Source: Parerythrobacter_A sp963838735
Lineage (GTDB): Bacteria > Pseudomonadota > Alphaproteobacteria > Sphingomonadales > Sphingomonadaceae
NCBI GenBank assembly: GCA_963838735.1
Contig: CAWISG010000006.1
Span: forward strand, 62,001-126,000
Direction of reading: 5' to 3'
DNA: 64,000 bases
The position numbers and the translations under genes are program-made. Below, one piece after another: positions 6,716 to 14,215 of the stretch. The notes under the pieces are model-generated. The model saw only the letters and a list, made by a program, of their open reading frames with translations, was not told where the DNA came from and did no database searches. The stretch's first letter is position 1. The number at the start of each line of letters is the position of its first letter.

Positions 6716-8227
6716 ATGCCGGGACCGCTCCTCGATACGCTGCTGGGCCAGCGCAACACCAGGCCACCACTCTGGATGATGCGGCAAGCGGGCCGCTATC
6801 TGCCCGAATACCGCGCATTGCGTGCCGCAAAAGGGGGGTTTCTCGACCTTGTCTACGATAGCGATGCCGCTGCCGAGGTCACTGTGCAGCCATTGCGCCG
6901 TTTCGGGTTCGACGGGGCGATCCTGTTTTCCGATATCCTGATCGTGCCCTATGCGATGGGGCAGGACCTGAAATTTGTTGCCGGTGAAGGCCCCCGCCTG
7001 TCGCCGCCCCTTCTCGATAGCGCGCTCGATGCGCTGGAGGCCGTGCCGCGACGCCTTGCGCCGGTTTACGACACTGTCGCCAAGGTGCGCGCGCAGATTG
7101 ACACCAGTATCACGATGCTGGGCTTTGCTGGCAGCCCGTGGACCGTCGCGACGTATATGGTGCAGGGCCAGGGCAGCCGCGACCAGTACGATACGCGCGC
7201 TATGGCGTACCGCGACCCTGTCGCGTTCGAAGAACTGCTGATGGCGATCGAGCGCGTGACGATCGACTATCTGCGCGGGCAGATCGACGCTGGGGCCGAG
7301 GCGGTGCAGCTGTTCGACAGCTGGGCCGGAACGCTGGCGCCGCGTGAGTTCGAACGCTGGGTCATTGCGCCCAATGCCCGCATCGTCGCTGCCTTGCGCG
7401 AAACACACGGCCATGTGCCGGTCATCGGCTTTCCTAAGGGTGCAGGCGAGAAGCTGCCGGCCTATTGCCGCGAGACCGGTGTGGGGGCGGTGGGTGTCGA
7501 TGAAACGGTCGATCCGGCATGGGCGGCTTCTGCGTTACCCGCAGACCTGCCGGTGCAGGGCAATCTCGACCCGCTGGTGCTGCTGGCCGGCGGCGAAGCA
7601 CTCGAAAAGGGTGTTCGCACGGTGCGTCGCGCATTCGCAGACCGGCCCCATGTTTTCAATCTGGGGCATGGTATCGGCCAGCATACGCCGATCGCGCATG
7701 TCGAACGGCTGGTCGAGCTGGTGCGCGACCGATCCCGCGTGACCTTGGGTGCGGGACACATTATAAGATTGTTCTATGGAGTTTCTCGGCAGCATCTATC
7801 TGTGGCTCAAGGCCGGACATATCATCTTCGTCATCTTCTGGATGGCCGGACTATTCATGCTGCCACGCCAGATGATCTATATGCACCCTGCCGCCGCCGG
7901 GTCCGACGAAGAGGCGCTGTGGGCGCATCGCACCGGTCTGCTGCGAAAGATCATCCTGGTGCCCAGCCTCTTGGTCGTATGGGTGCTCGGCCTGCTGATG
8001 GTCGGCATCGTCGCCGCGCACACGCAAACCTGGTTCCAGATCAAGTTCCTGTTGGTCATTGCCCTGACCGGCTATCATGGCTGGATGGTATCGCGCGCCA
8101 AGACGATGGCGCGGGGCGAGCGGCCGCTGACCGAGCGACAGTTGCGCCTCTGGGGCGAAGTACCGGGTATTGCGGTGGCACTGATCGTGGTGCTGGCGAT
8201 CGTCAAACCGTTTGCGTGATACGTTGA
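6716..8227 (+). CDS. hemE: Uroporphyrinogen decarboxylase, frame running past its normal end
   Basis: HemE decarboxylates uroporphyrinogen III to coproporphyrinogen III in haem synthesis. Residues 1-341 (to 7738) match the family full-length: Arg-Gln-Ala-Gly-Arg-Tyr-Leu-Pro-Glu-Tyr-Arg near residue 22, Phe-Ser-Asp-Ile-Leu, Phe-Ala-Gly-Ser-Pro-Trp-Thr, and the C-terminal Asn-Leu-Gly-His-Gly-Ile. The family usually ends here, near 340 residues. No stop is in frame, and the frame continues 162 Arg-rich codons through hemJ to 8227, a shadow-like sequence. A TGA sits one base out of frame at 7740-7742; removing one C from the CCC at 7734-7736 would restore it. Either a one-base error or a real stop loss. 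ATG 6716 is the start. Confidence 0.8.
   Translation: MPGPLLDTLLGQRNTRPPLWMMRQAGRYLPEYRALRAAKGGFLDLVYDSDAAAEVTVQPLRRFGFDGAILFSDILIVPYAMGQDLKFVAGEGPRLSPPLLDSALDALEAVPRRLAPVYDTVAKVRAQIDTSITMLGFAGSPWTVATYMVQGQGSRDQYDTRAMAYRDPVAFEELLMAIERVTIDYLRGQIDAGAEAVQLFDSWAGTLAPREFERWVIAPNARIVAALRETHGHVPVIGFPKGAGEKLPAYCRETGVGAVGVDETVDPAWAASALPADLPVQGNLDPLVLLAGGEALEKGVRTVRRAFADRPHVFNLGHGIGQHTPIAHVERLVELVRDRSRVTLGAGHIIRLFYGVSRQHLSVAQGRTYHLRHLLDGRTIHAATPDDLYAPCRRRVRRRGAVGASHRSAAKDHPGAQPLGRMGARPADGRHRRRAHANLVPDQVPVGHCPDRLSWLDGIARQDDGAGRAAADRATVAPLGRSTGYCGGTDRGAGDRQTVCVIR
7776..8219 (+). CDS. hemJ: HemJ-type protoporphyrinogen oxidase (CopD-like membrane protein)
   Basis: A 147-residue integral membrane protein with about four hydrophobic helices (residues 5-30, 55-78, 83-105, 125-145). 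The first helix has the HemJ signature Lys-Ala-Gly-His and Trp-Met-Ala-Gly-Leu-Phe-Met-Leu-Pro-Arg. HemJ oxidises protoporphyrinogen IX, two steps after HemE and coproporphyrinogen oxidation, so adjacency to hemE makes pathway sense. It lies wholly inside the extended hemE frame; composition and similarity show that this frame is the real gene here. Confidence 0.88.
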   Translation: MEFLGSIYLWLKAGHIIFVIFWMAGLFMLPRQMIYMHPAAAGSDEEALWAHRTGLLRKIILVPSLLVVWVLGLLMVGIVAAHTQTWFQIKFLLVIALTGYHGWMVSRAKTMARGERPLTERQLRLWGEVPGIAVALIVVLAIVKPFA

Positions 8228-8252
8228 CGCCCCTGGTTTAGCGGCGTAAATC
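8224..8252 (+). promoter_or_regulatory. Putative sigma70-type promoter for rho
   Basis: TTGACG at 8224-8229, a 17-base spacer, then TAAATC at 8247-8252, about 120 bases upstream of the rho ATG. It would leave a leader of roughly 110 bases, compatible with the autoregulation known for rho in other bacteria. Assigned by eye only. Confidence 0.4.
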
Positions 8253-8373
8253 CCGACCCGTAACGGTGCAACCGGCTATTGAGCCGCACTGGTCTGCTTT
8301 CTCCAAGCCCTACGACCCGTTGTTCCGTCGAACCCCCCGTGCGCCGCCAACGGCGTTTGAAAGACACGAAACT

Positions 8374-9639
8374 ATGCATCTCAAAGACCTCAAGGCGAAG
8401 GCATCCGCCGAACTCGTCATCATGGCCGAAGAACTTGGCGTGGAAGCGGCGGGCACCATGCGCCGCCAGGACCTGCTGTTCTCCATCCTGCGCGAGCTGG
8501 CGGAAGACGAGGAGTACGAAGAGCAGATCATGGGCGTGGGCACAATCGAAGTGCTGCAGGACGGCTTCGGTTTCCTGCGTAGCCCCGACGCCAACTATCT
8601 CGCCGGGCCGGGAGACATCTACGTCTCGCCCAACCAGATCCGCAAATGGGGCCTGCGCACCGGCGATACCGTCGAAGGGCAGATTCGCGCGCCACAGGAA
8701 GGTGAACGCTATTTCGCACTGACGGGTCTGACTTCGGTGAATTTCGAAGACCCCGACCAGGTTCGCATCCGTACCAATTTCGACAACCTCACGCCGCTTT
8801 ATCCCGAAGAGAAATTGACGCTCGACAGCAACGATCCGACGGACAAGGACAAGTCGGCGCGCGTGATCGATATCATCTCGCCGCAGGGCAAGGGCCAGCG
8901 CGCGCTGATTGTCGCGCCGCCACGCACCGGTAAGACCGTGCTGCTGCAAAACATTGCCAAGGCCATCACCGATAATCATCCGGAAGTGTTCCTGCTGGTG
9001 CTGCTGGTCGACGAGCGCCCCGAAGAGGTGACCGACATGCAGCGCAGCGTGAAGGGCGAGGTGATTTCTTCCACTTTCGACGAACCCGCGACGCGCCATG
9101 TCCAGGTTGCCGAGATGGTGATCGAAAAGGCGAAGCGACTTGTCGAACACAAGAACGATGTCGTCATCCTCCTGGATTCGATCACCCGCCTGGGCCGCGC
9201 CTACAACACCGTGGTGCCCAGCTCGGGCAAGGTGCTTACCGGCGGTGTCGACGCGAATGCGCTACAACGTCCCAAACGCTTCTTCGGTGCTGCCCGCAAT
9301 ATTGAAGAAGGCGGCTCGCTCTCCATCATCGCCACCGCGCTGATCGACACCGGCAGCCGCATGGACGAGGTGATTTTCGAAGAGTTCAAGGGCACCGGCA
9401 ACTCCGAGATCGTGCTGGACCGCAAGGTATCCGACAAACGCATCTTCCCTGCGCTGGATGTAGGCAAGAGCGGGACCCGCAAGGAAGAGTTGCTGGTCGA
9501 GAAAGACAAACTGTCGAAGATGTGGGTGCTGCGCCGAATCCTGATGCAGATGGGTACCATCGATGCGATGGAATTCCTGCTGGACAAGATGAAGGATTCC
9601 AAGACCAACGAGGATTTTTTCGACAATATGAACCAGTAA
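8374..9639 (+). CDS. rho: Transcription termination factor Rho
   Basis: A 421-residue hexameric RNA-dependent ATPase that ends transcripts. It has the N-terminal helix bundle (1-47), the RNA-binding cold-shock-like domain (about 50-120, Gly-Phe-Gly-Phe-Leu-Arg), Walker A Ala-Pro-Pro-Arg-Thr-Gly-Lys-Thr (181-188), the Leu-Val-Asp-Glu-Arg-Pro-Glu-Glu-Val segment, the Q-loop/R-loop (Val-Leu-Thr-Gly-Gly-Val-Asp-Ala) and a conserved C-terminus. Length is normal. ATG 8374 is chosen because the upstream in-frame codons are not conserved. Rho near hemE and the origin is typical of alphaproteobacteria. Confidence 0.97.
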   Translation: MHLKDLKAKASAELVIMAEELGVEAAGTMRRQDLLFSILRELAEDEEYEEQIMGVGTIEVLQDGFGFLRSPDANYLAGPGDIYVSPNQIRKWGLRTGDTVEGQIRAPQEGERYFALTGLTSVNFEDPDQVRIRTNFDNLTPLYPEEKLTLDSNDPTDKDKSARVIDIISPQGKGQRALIVAPPRTGKTVLLQNIAKAITDNHPEVFLLVLLVDERPEEVTDMQRSVKGEVISSTFDEPATRHVQVAEMVIEKAKRLVEHKNDVVILLDSITRLGRAYNTVVPSSGKVLTGGVDANALQRPKRFFGAARNIEEGGSLSIIATALIDTGSRMDEVIFEEFKGTGNSEIVLDRKVSDKRIFPALDVGKSGTRKEELLVEKDKLSKMWVLRRILMQMGTIDAMEFLLDKMKDSKTNEDFFDNMNQ

Positions 9640-9763
9640 GCAAGAAGGCGTAGTAACAATATGTCCGCCGTTGTTTCGCTTGATCGGTGATGCCGGACAG
9701 CTGTTACCGGATTTTGCAAACCGACTGACTTAAGATGGTAACCGATTTGTGCGAGGCTTCGAC

Positions 9764-10156
9764 ATGTTGAGGCAATATAGTTATATCAGTACTGCACCCA
9801 ACCTGTCCGCAAACGCGGTAAATGACATCGTAGACCAATGCATACGACACAATGCGCTGGCCGGCATAACCGGTTTCCTGCTGTATAACGGCCGCAATTT
9901 CTTTCAGCTGCTGGAAGGAGAGGAAGTCGCGTTACGCGTCGTGCTGGCGCGTATTGCGCGGGACGACCGGCATTCGGGCATCAATCGGCTTGCCGACCGT
10001 TCTATCGCGAACCGCGATTGCCCGGATTGGGAGATGCGGCGTATCCAAATTGCCGACGATGTCGAAAAACGTCGTGCCGGATTGAAAGGTCAGCTTCCTG
10101 CTTCGCTGGATGACGGGCTCGTGCGTACCGTGATGGGTTTTGCCGGTTTGAACTGA
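9764..10156 (+). CDS. BLUF-domain blue-light sensor, single-domain
   Basis: A 130-residue protein made almost entirely of a BLUF (FAD-binding blue-light) domain. The photochemical triad is present: Tyr7 (Tyr-Ile-Ser), Asn30 (His-Asn-Ala-Leu-Ala-Gly-Ile-Thr-Gly) and Gln48 (Phe-Phe-Gln-Leu-Leu-Glu-Gly). Trp and Met of the last strand appear as Asp-Trp-Glu-Met. No output domain is attached, so it should act through a partner; none is evident among its neighbours. ATG 9764 is preferred over GTG 9749 because GCGAGG lies about 7 bases before it. Confidence 0.88.
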   Translation: MLRQYSYISTAPNLSANAVNDIVDQCIRHNALAGITGFLLYNGRNFFQLLEGEEVALRVVLARIARDDRHSGINRLADRSIANRDCPDWEMRRIQIADDVEKRRAGLKGQLPASLDDGLVRTVMGFAGLN

Positions 10157-10169
10157 ACGCGGGGGGGGG

Positions 10170-11765
10170 TCAGGCGGCGCGGCGGAAACTGTCGGCGCGT
10201 GCCGCATGCCAATGTCGTGCAAATCCGTACATTTCGCCGCCTTGCGTAAAAGCGTTCTCTTCCACAAACGGGTAGATGCGGTCGATCGAATCCGAGCGCG
10301 CGCCATTAATGCGTTCGCGCATGTCCTGCGGTGTGATCTGCCACGGATTGTCGAGCCCCATCGCGATGACGATCTCGCGCAGCGAATGCAGCGTCTGTTT
10401 CTGGAACCGGGCGACGCGCGGCCCTTTGTCTTCGACGATCAGCCCCTCCTGCCGCCAGGCGACCTGTGTGGCGACGCCGGTGGGGCAATGATCGGTATGG
10501 CACTGCATCGACTGGACGCAGCCCAGCGAGAACATGAAAGGGCGCGCCGCATTGCACCAGTCCGCACCGATGGCGAACGCCTTGGCCATCTGTGCGCCGG
10601 AATGGATCTTGCCCGAGGCTCCGATCCTGATGCGGCCTTTCAGGCCCGTGCCGACCAAAGCGTTGCGAACGAAGATCAGCCCTTCGCGCAACGGCATTCC
10701 GACGGAATTCGACAATTCGAGCGGTGCCGCGCCGGTGCCGCCTTCCGCACCGTCCACCGTGATGAAGTCGGGCGCTATCCCCGTTTCCAGTATCGCCTTG
10801 GCAATGGCGAACACTTCATGCGGTTGTCCAACGCACAGCTTGATGCCGACGGGCTTGCCACCCGATAGCTCGCGCAGCTGCGCAACCCACTCCAGCATTC
10901 CGGTGGGCGTGTCGAAGGTGCGATGCGCGGCGGGCGAGTTGCAATCCTCGCCCACTGCAATGTCGCGCGCTTCGGCAATTTCCTTGGTCACTTTCCGTCC
11001 CGGCAGAACGCCGCCATGGCCGGGTTTCGCGCCTTGCGACAGCTTGACCTCGACCATCTTGACCTGATCGGCCTGCGCGCGTTCCGCGAAGCGCCCCGAA
11101 TCGAAACCGCCATTATCGGTGCGGCACCCGAAATAGCCGCTGCCTATCTCCCAGATCAGGTCGCCGCCATGCGCACGGTGATATTTGCTGATGCTGCCTT
11201 CGCCGGTATTGTGCGCAAAGCCTCCTTGTTTTGCGCCAAGGTTCAGCGCTTCGATAGCGCGCGCCGATAGCGAGCCGAAACTCATCGCCGAGATGTTCAG
11301 CAGCGCCGAAGAATAGGGCCTGCCTGTATCAGCACCGCCTATATCCAACCGCCAGTGCTCCGGTACGGTGTCGTTCGGCGCGATGGAATGGCCGAGCCAT
11401 TCATATTCGTCGGAATAGACGTCCAGCTCGGTTCCCATAGGGTGCGAGTCGAGATCGCCCTTGGCGCGGGCATAGACCAGCGCACGCTCCTGATGGCTGA
11501 ACGGCCGTCCTTCCAGATCGTCCTCGACGATATACGCCTGCGCAAACGGGCGCAGGTCTTCCATCACCCACCGGATGCGCGCGAACAGCGGATAATTGCG
11601 TCGCAGCGAGTGGTTGCTTTGCAAAAAATCCCACAGCGCCATCACGGCCAGCGGCACCAGCGCGAGCAGCGCCCACCGCGTACCCGGCCAAAGCGCGGCC
11701 AGCGCACAAAGCCCCACAAGAACGAGCGGGATCACATAGCGCGGAGAGGCGAGCTTGAACGCCAC
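10170..11765 (-). CDS. FMN-binding glutamate synthase-like protein
   Basis: A 531-residue protein with two N-terminal membrane helices (about 8-25 and 30-47) followed by a GltB-type FMN/iron-sulfur TIM barrel (about 130-500). Visible motifs are Ser-Ala-Met-Ser-Phe-Gly-Ser-Leu-Ser, Gly-Glu-Gly-Ser-Ile-Ser, Lys-Pro-Gly-His-Gly-Gly-Val-Leu-Pro-Gly, Asp-Gly-Ala-Glu-Gly-Gly-Thr-Gly-Ala-Ala-Pro and a Cys cluster Cys-Val-Gln-Ser-Met-Gln-Cys-His-Thr-Asp-His-Cys. It lacks the glutaminase domain, so the physiological reaction of these membrane-anchored homologues is unknown. Start codon GTG. Converges on the BLUF gene across a run of nine G. Confidence 0.87.
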   Translation of the reverse strand: MAFKLASPRYVIPLVLVGLCALAALWPGTRWALLALVPLAVMALWDFLQSNHSLRRNYPLFARIRWVMEDLRPFAQAYIVEDDLEGRPFSHQERALVYARAKGDLDSHPMGTELDVYSDEYEWLGHSIAPNDTVPEHWRLDIGGADTGRPYSSALLNISAMSFGSLSARAIEALNLGAKQGGFAHNTGEGSISKYHRAHGGDLIWEIGSGYFGCRTDNGGFDSGRFAERAQADQVKMVEVKLSQGAKPGHGGVLPGRKVTKEIAEARDIAVGEDCNSPAAHRTFDTPTGMLEWVAQLRELSGGKPVGIKLCVGQPHEVFAIAKAILETGIAPDFITVDGAEGGTGAAPLELSNSVGMPLREGLIFVRNALVGTGLKGRIRIGASGKIHSGAQMAKAFAIGADWCNAARPFMFSLGCVQSMQCHTDHCPTGVATQVAWRQEGLIVEDKGPRVARFQKQTLHSLREIVIAMGLDNPWQITPQDMRERINGARSDSIDRIYPFVEENAFTQGGEMYGFARHWHAARADSFRRAA

Positions 11766-11770
11766 TTGCC

Positions 11771-12470
11771 TCAGGCCAGGTGCGTAGCGAAAAACTCGTG
11801 CGTGCGCTTGTCGGCCAGTTGTGCGCCCTCTTCGTTACGGCGCTCGCCGTGCTCGGTTGCGAAGCCATGATCCAGCCCTTCGTAATCGTACAGCGTCACC
11901 TTGGGGTGGTCGTCCAGCCCGTCATGCATCGCCTTTTGCGCATCGCCATCCACGAAATGGTCGGCGGTGGGCACATGCAGGAGCAGCGGATGCGCGATGG
12001 CCTTTGCTTCATCCAGCATCTGGTCGATCATCACGCCGTAATAGCCGACCGACGCATCGATATCCGTGCGCGCGGCGGTCATGTAGGCCATCTTGCCACC
12101 CAGGCAGTACCCGACGCAGCCGACTTTGGCGACGCCGGCTTCGGTGCGGATCCAGCGGATCGTCGCTTCGATATCGCGCACGCCCATGTCGGGATCGTAT
12201 TTTTCGAACAGTTCCATTGCCCGGTCCATTTCGGCGCGCGATATCGGGATTGAGCTCGATGCCGGGTTCGAGCCGGAAGAACAGGTCGGGCGCGATGGCA
12301 AGATAGCCCTCTTCGGCGAGCTTGTCGCATTTGCGGCGAATGCCGGCATTCACGCCGAAGATTTCCTGGATCACGATGATGGCGGCCTTGGGCTTGCCGG
12401 ACGGGCGCGCGAAGTATGCCGAGAAGCTGTCTGCCCCGTCCAGCGTCTTCAGCGTCATTGTCGTGCTCAT
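11771..12470 (-). pseudogene. Dienelactone hydrolase family protein, interrupted by a +1 frameshift
   Basis: Two overlapping frames together make one complete alpha/beta hydrolase. The N-terminal part (from ATG 12470) reads through Ile-Gln-Glu-Ile-Phe-Gly-Val-Asn to Leu-Asn-Pro-Asp-Ile-Ala-Arg. The rest (Glu-Met-Asp-Arg-Ala-Met onward) continues one base out of frame to 11771, with the nucleophile motif Gly-Tyr-Cys-Leu-Gly-Gly, the later Asp, and His in Asp-His-Gly-Phe. Removing one G of the GG at 12232-12233 restores a full-length protein of about 232 residues. Either a recent inactivating insertion or a sequencing error. These Cys-Asp-His enzymes hydrolyse dienelactones and related esters. 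Confidence 0.8.
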
Positions 12471-12590
12471 AAAGTCAACTTCCCCGGTCATGTTTGGGTT
12501 TCTGCAAGAATGCGCTTATCGCTTGCAGCCTCGCGATGCCAATCCTGATTGGCAAGAGACAACATTTCGCAAGTCGAAAGGCACCGTACC

Positions 12591-12869
12591 ATGAAAGTCC
12601 AGATTGAAATCGATTGTTCGCCTGCCGAAGCGCGCGCCTTCATGGGCTTGCCCGATATCAGCAAGGCGAACGAAGCCTATGTCGATACCATGACCAGCGC
12701 GATGAAGGGCGTTACCAATCCCGACCAGCTGCAGGATTTCGCCAAACAGCTTGCCCCGATGGGCCAGATCGGAATGAAATTGTTCCAGAACTTCGTCGAA
12801 GGAGCGAGCGCGGCCGGTGCCGCGGCACAGAATGCGCCGAAAACTGGTGGCAAATCCAAGAGCGACTAA
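12591..12869 (+). CDS. DUF6489-type small protein
   Basis: A 92-residue protein beginning Met-Lys-Val-Gln-Ile-Glu-Ile-Asp-Cys-Ser-Pro-Ala-Glu-Ala-Arg. It is predicted helical, with a Gly-Leu-Pro-Asp turn and a short Ala-Gly/Lys-rich tail, and no signal peptide or membrane helix. I recognise it as the small family usually found just upstream of mnmE in sphingomonads (DUF6489). Function unknown. An AAAGG precedes the ATG by 7 bases. The mnmE GTG follows its stop by 7 bases, so the two are probably co-transcribed. Confidence 0.72.
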   Translation: MKVQIEIDCSPAEARAFMGLPDISKANEAYVDTMTSAMKGVTNPDQLQDFAKQLAPMGQIGMKLFQNFVEGASAAGAAAQNAPKTGGKSKSD

Positions 12870-12876
12870 GTCCAGC

Positions 12877-14154
12877 GTGACCGATACGATTTTTGCGTTG
12901 TCCAGCGGGCGTCCGCCAGCGGCCATCGCCGTCATGCGTATCAGCGGGCCGGATGCAGGTGCCGCGCTTGCCGCACTGGCGGGGAAGCGCCCTGAGCCGC
13001 GCCGGGCAACCCTGAGAGCGTTGCGCGATGTGGCGGGCGAGGTTCTCGACCATGCGCTGGTTCTGTGGCTGCCCGGACCGAACAACGCCACAGGCGAGGA
13101 TTGTGCCGAACTGCATTTGCATGGCGGTGCGGCGATTATTCGTGTCGTGGAAGCGGCGCTCGTTCGCTTGCCCGGTCTTCGCGCTGCGATGCCGGGGGAG
13201 TTCACGCGCCGCGCTTTTACCAACGGGCGGCTGGCGTTGTCCGAGGCTGAGGGTTTGGCCGATTTGCTGGAAGCGGAAACGGAATTGCAGCGCCGTCATG
13301 CGCTCGCCTTGACGGATGGCGCGCTGTCGCGGCAATTTGCCAAATGGCGCGATGCCATTCTGGCGCTAAGTGCCGAAGTCGAGAGTGTGCTCGATTTCTC
13401 GGATGAGGAAGACGGGCAGGGGGTGTCCGCGCAATTCGACCAGCGATTGTGCGATGTGTCCGCGGATATTGCAGGCTGGCTGGCGCAACCGCGTGCCGAG
13501 CGGTTGAAGGAAGGGTATCGTATCGTGCTTGCCGGACCGCCCAATGCAGGCAAATCGACATTGTTCAATGCGCTTGTCGGAGAGGATGCGGCCATCGCGA
13601 CGCCGGTGGCCGGAACGACCCGCGACGTGCTGGAACGTACCATCGCGATAAAGGGGATCCCGCTGATGTTGACTGATACGGCGGGCCTGCACGATGCCTC
13701 GCATGACCCGGTGGAGGGGATGGGCATGGCGCGAGCGCGCGAGGCAATGAATTCCGCCGATCTGGTGCTGTGGATGGGTTCCGGGGCAGAGGCACCGGAG
13801 GGGAGCTGGCGGGTGCGGAGCAAGTCTGACGTGAGGGATAGTGTCGCCGCTGAGAATATCGACTATCACGTCTCGGCAAAAACAGGCGACGAAATCCCGG
13901 CTTTGCTACACGCGCTTGCGGACAGGGCCCGGTTGGCGATGCCGCGTGCGGGGCGCGTTGCGCTCAATGCGCGCCAGCATACTATTGTCGCGGAAATGCA
14001 CGCTGCGCTGGCCGCTATCGAAGATGGCGCTGACCTGCTTATCGTCGCCGAAAACCTGCGCCGTGCGCGCGAATGTCTCGACCGGCTGGTCGGGAAAACC
14101 GCGACCGAGGATATGCTAGATACGCTGTTCGGGCGCTTCTGCATCGGTAAATGA
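12877..14154 (+). CDS. mnmE: tRNA modification GTPase MnmE
   Basis: A 425-residue GTPase that, with MnmG, installs 5-carboxymethylaminomethyl groups on wobble uridines. It has the N-terminal tetrahydrofolate-binding domain (1-115), a helical domain, the G domain with Gly-Pro-Pro-Asn-Ala-Gly-Lys-Ser-Thr at 220-228 and Asp-Thr-Ala-Gly, and the diagnostic C-terminal Cys-Ile-Gly-Lys. The NKxD motif is weakly conserved, seen as Ser-Lys-Ser-Asp. The GTG at 12877 is the only plausible start giving Thr-Asp-Thr-Ile-Phe-Ala. Separated from mnmG by a parS site. Confidence 0.95.
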   Translation: MTDTIFALSSGRPPAAIAVMRISGPDAGAALAALAGKRPEPRRATLRALRDVAGEVLDHALVLWLPGPNNATGEDCAELHLHGGAAIIRVVEAALVRLPGLRAAMPGEFTRRAFTNGRLALSEAEGLADLLEAETELQRRHALALTDGALSRQFAKWRDAILALSAEVESVLDFSDEEDGQGVSAQFDQRLCDVSADIAGWLAQPRAERLKEGYRIVLAGPPNAGKSTLFNALVGEDAAIATPVAGTTRDVLERTIAIKGIPLMLTDTAGLHDASHDPVEGMGMARAREAMNSADLVLWMGSGAEAPEGSWRVRSKSDVRDSVAAENIDYHVSAKTGDEIPALLHALADRARLAMPRAGRVALNARQHTIVAEMHAALAAIEDGADLLIVAENLRRARECLDRLVGKTATEDMLDTLFGRFCIGK

Positions 14155-14161
14155 GCACGAG

Positions 14162-14177
14162 TGTTTCACGTGAAACA
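14162..14177. other. parS site 2 (perfect), between mnmE and mnmG
   Basis: TGTTTCACGTGAAACA, a perfect 16-bp palindrome identical to the parS consensus. It lies in the 61-bp mnmE-mnmG spacer, 2.6 kb upstream of parA. Likely a main ParB nucleation site. Confidence 0.93.
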
Positions 14178-14215
14178 TGGCTTGTGACACCCGTTGCATC
14201 GCCCTAAATCGTTAT

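Noticed and set aside
10161..10169. Run of nine G, a possible phase-variation tract
   Set aside because: It lies between the stop codons of two convergent genes, so length change would not alter either protein. It is a likely site of sequencing error only.
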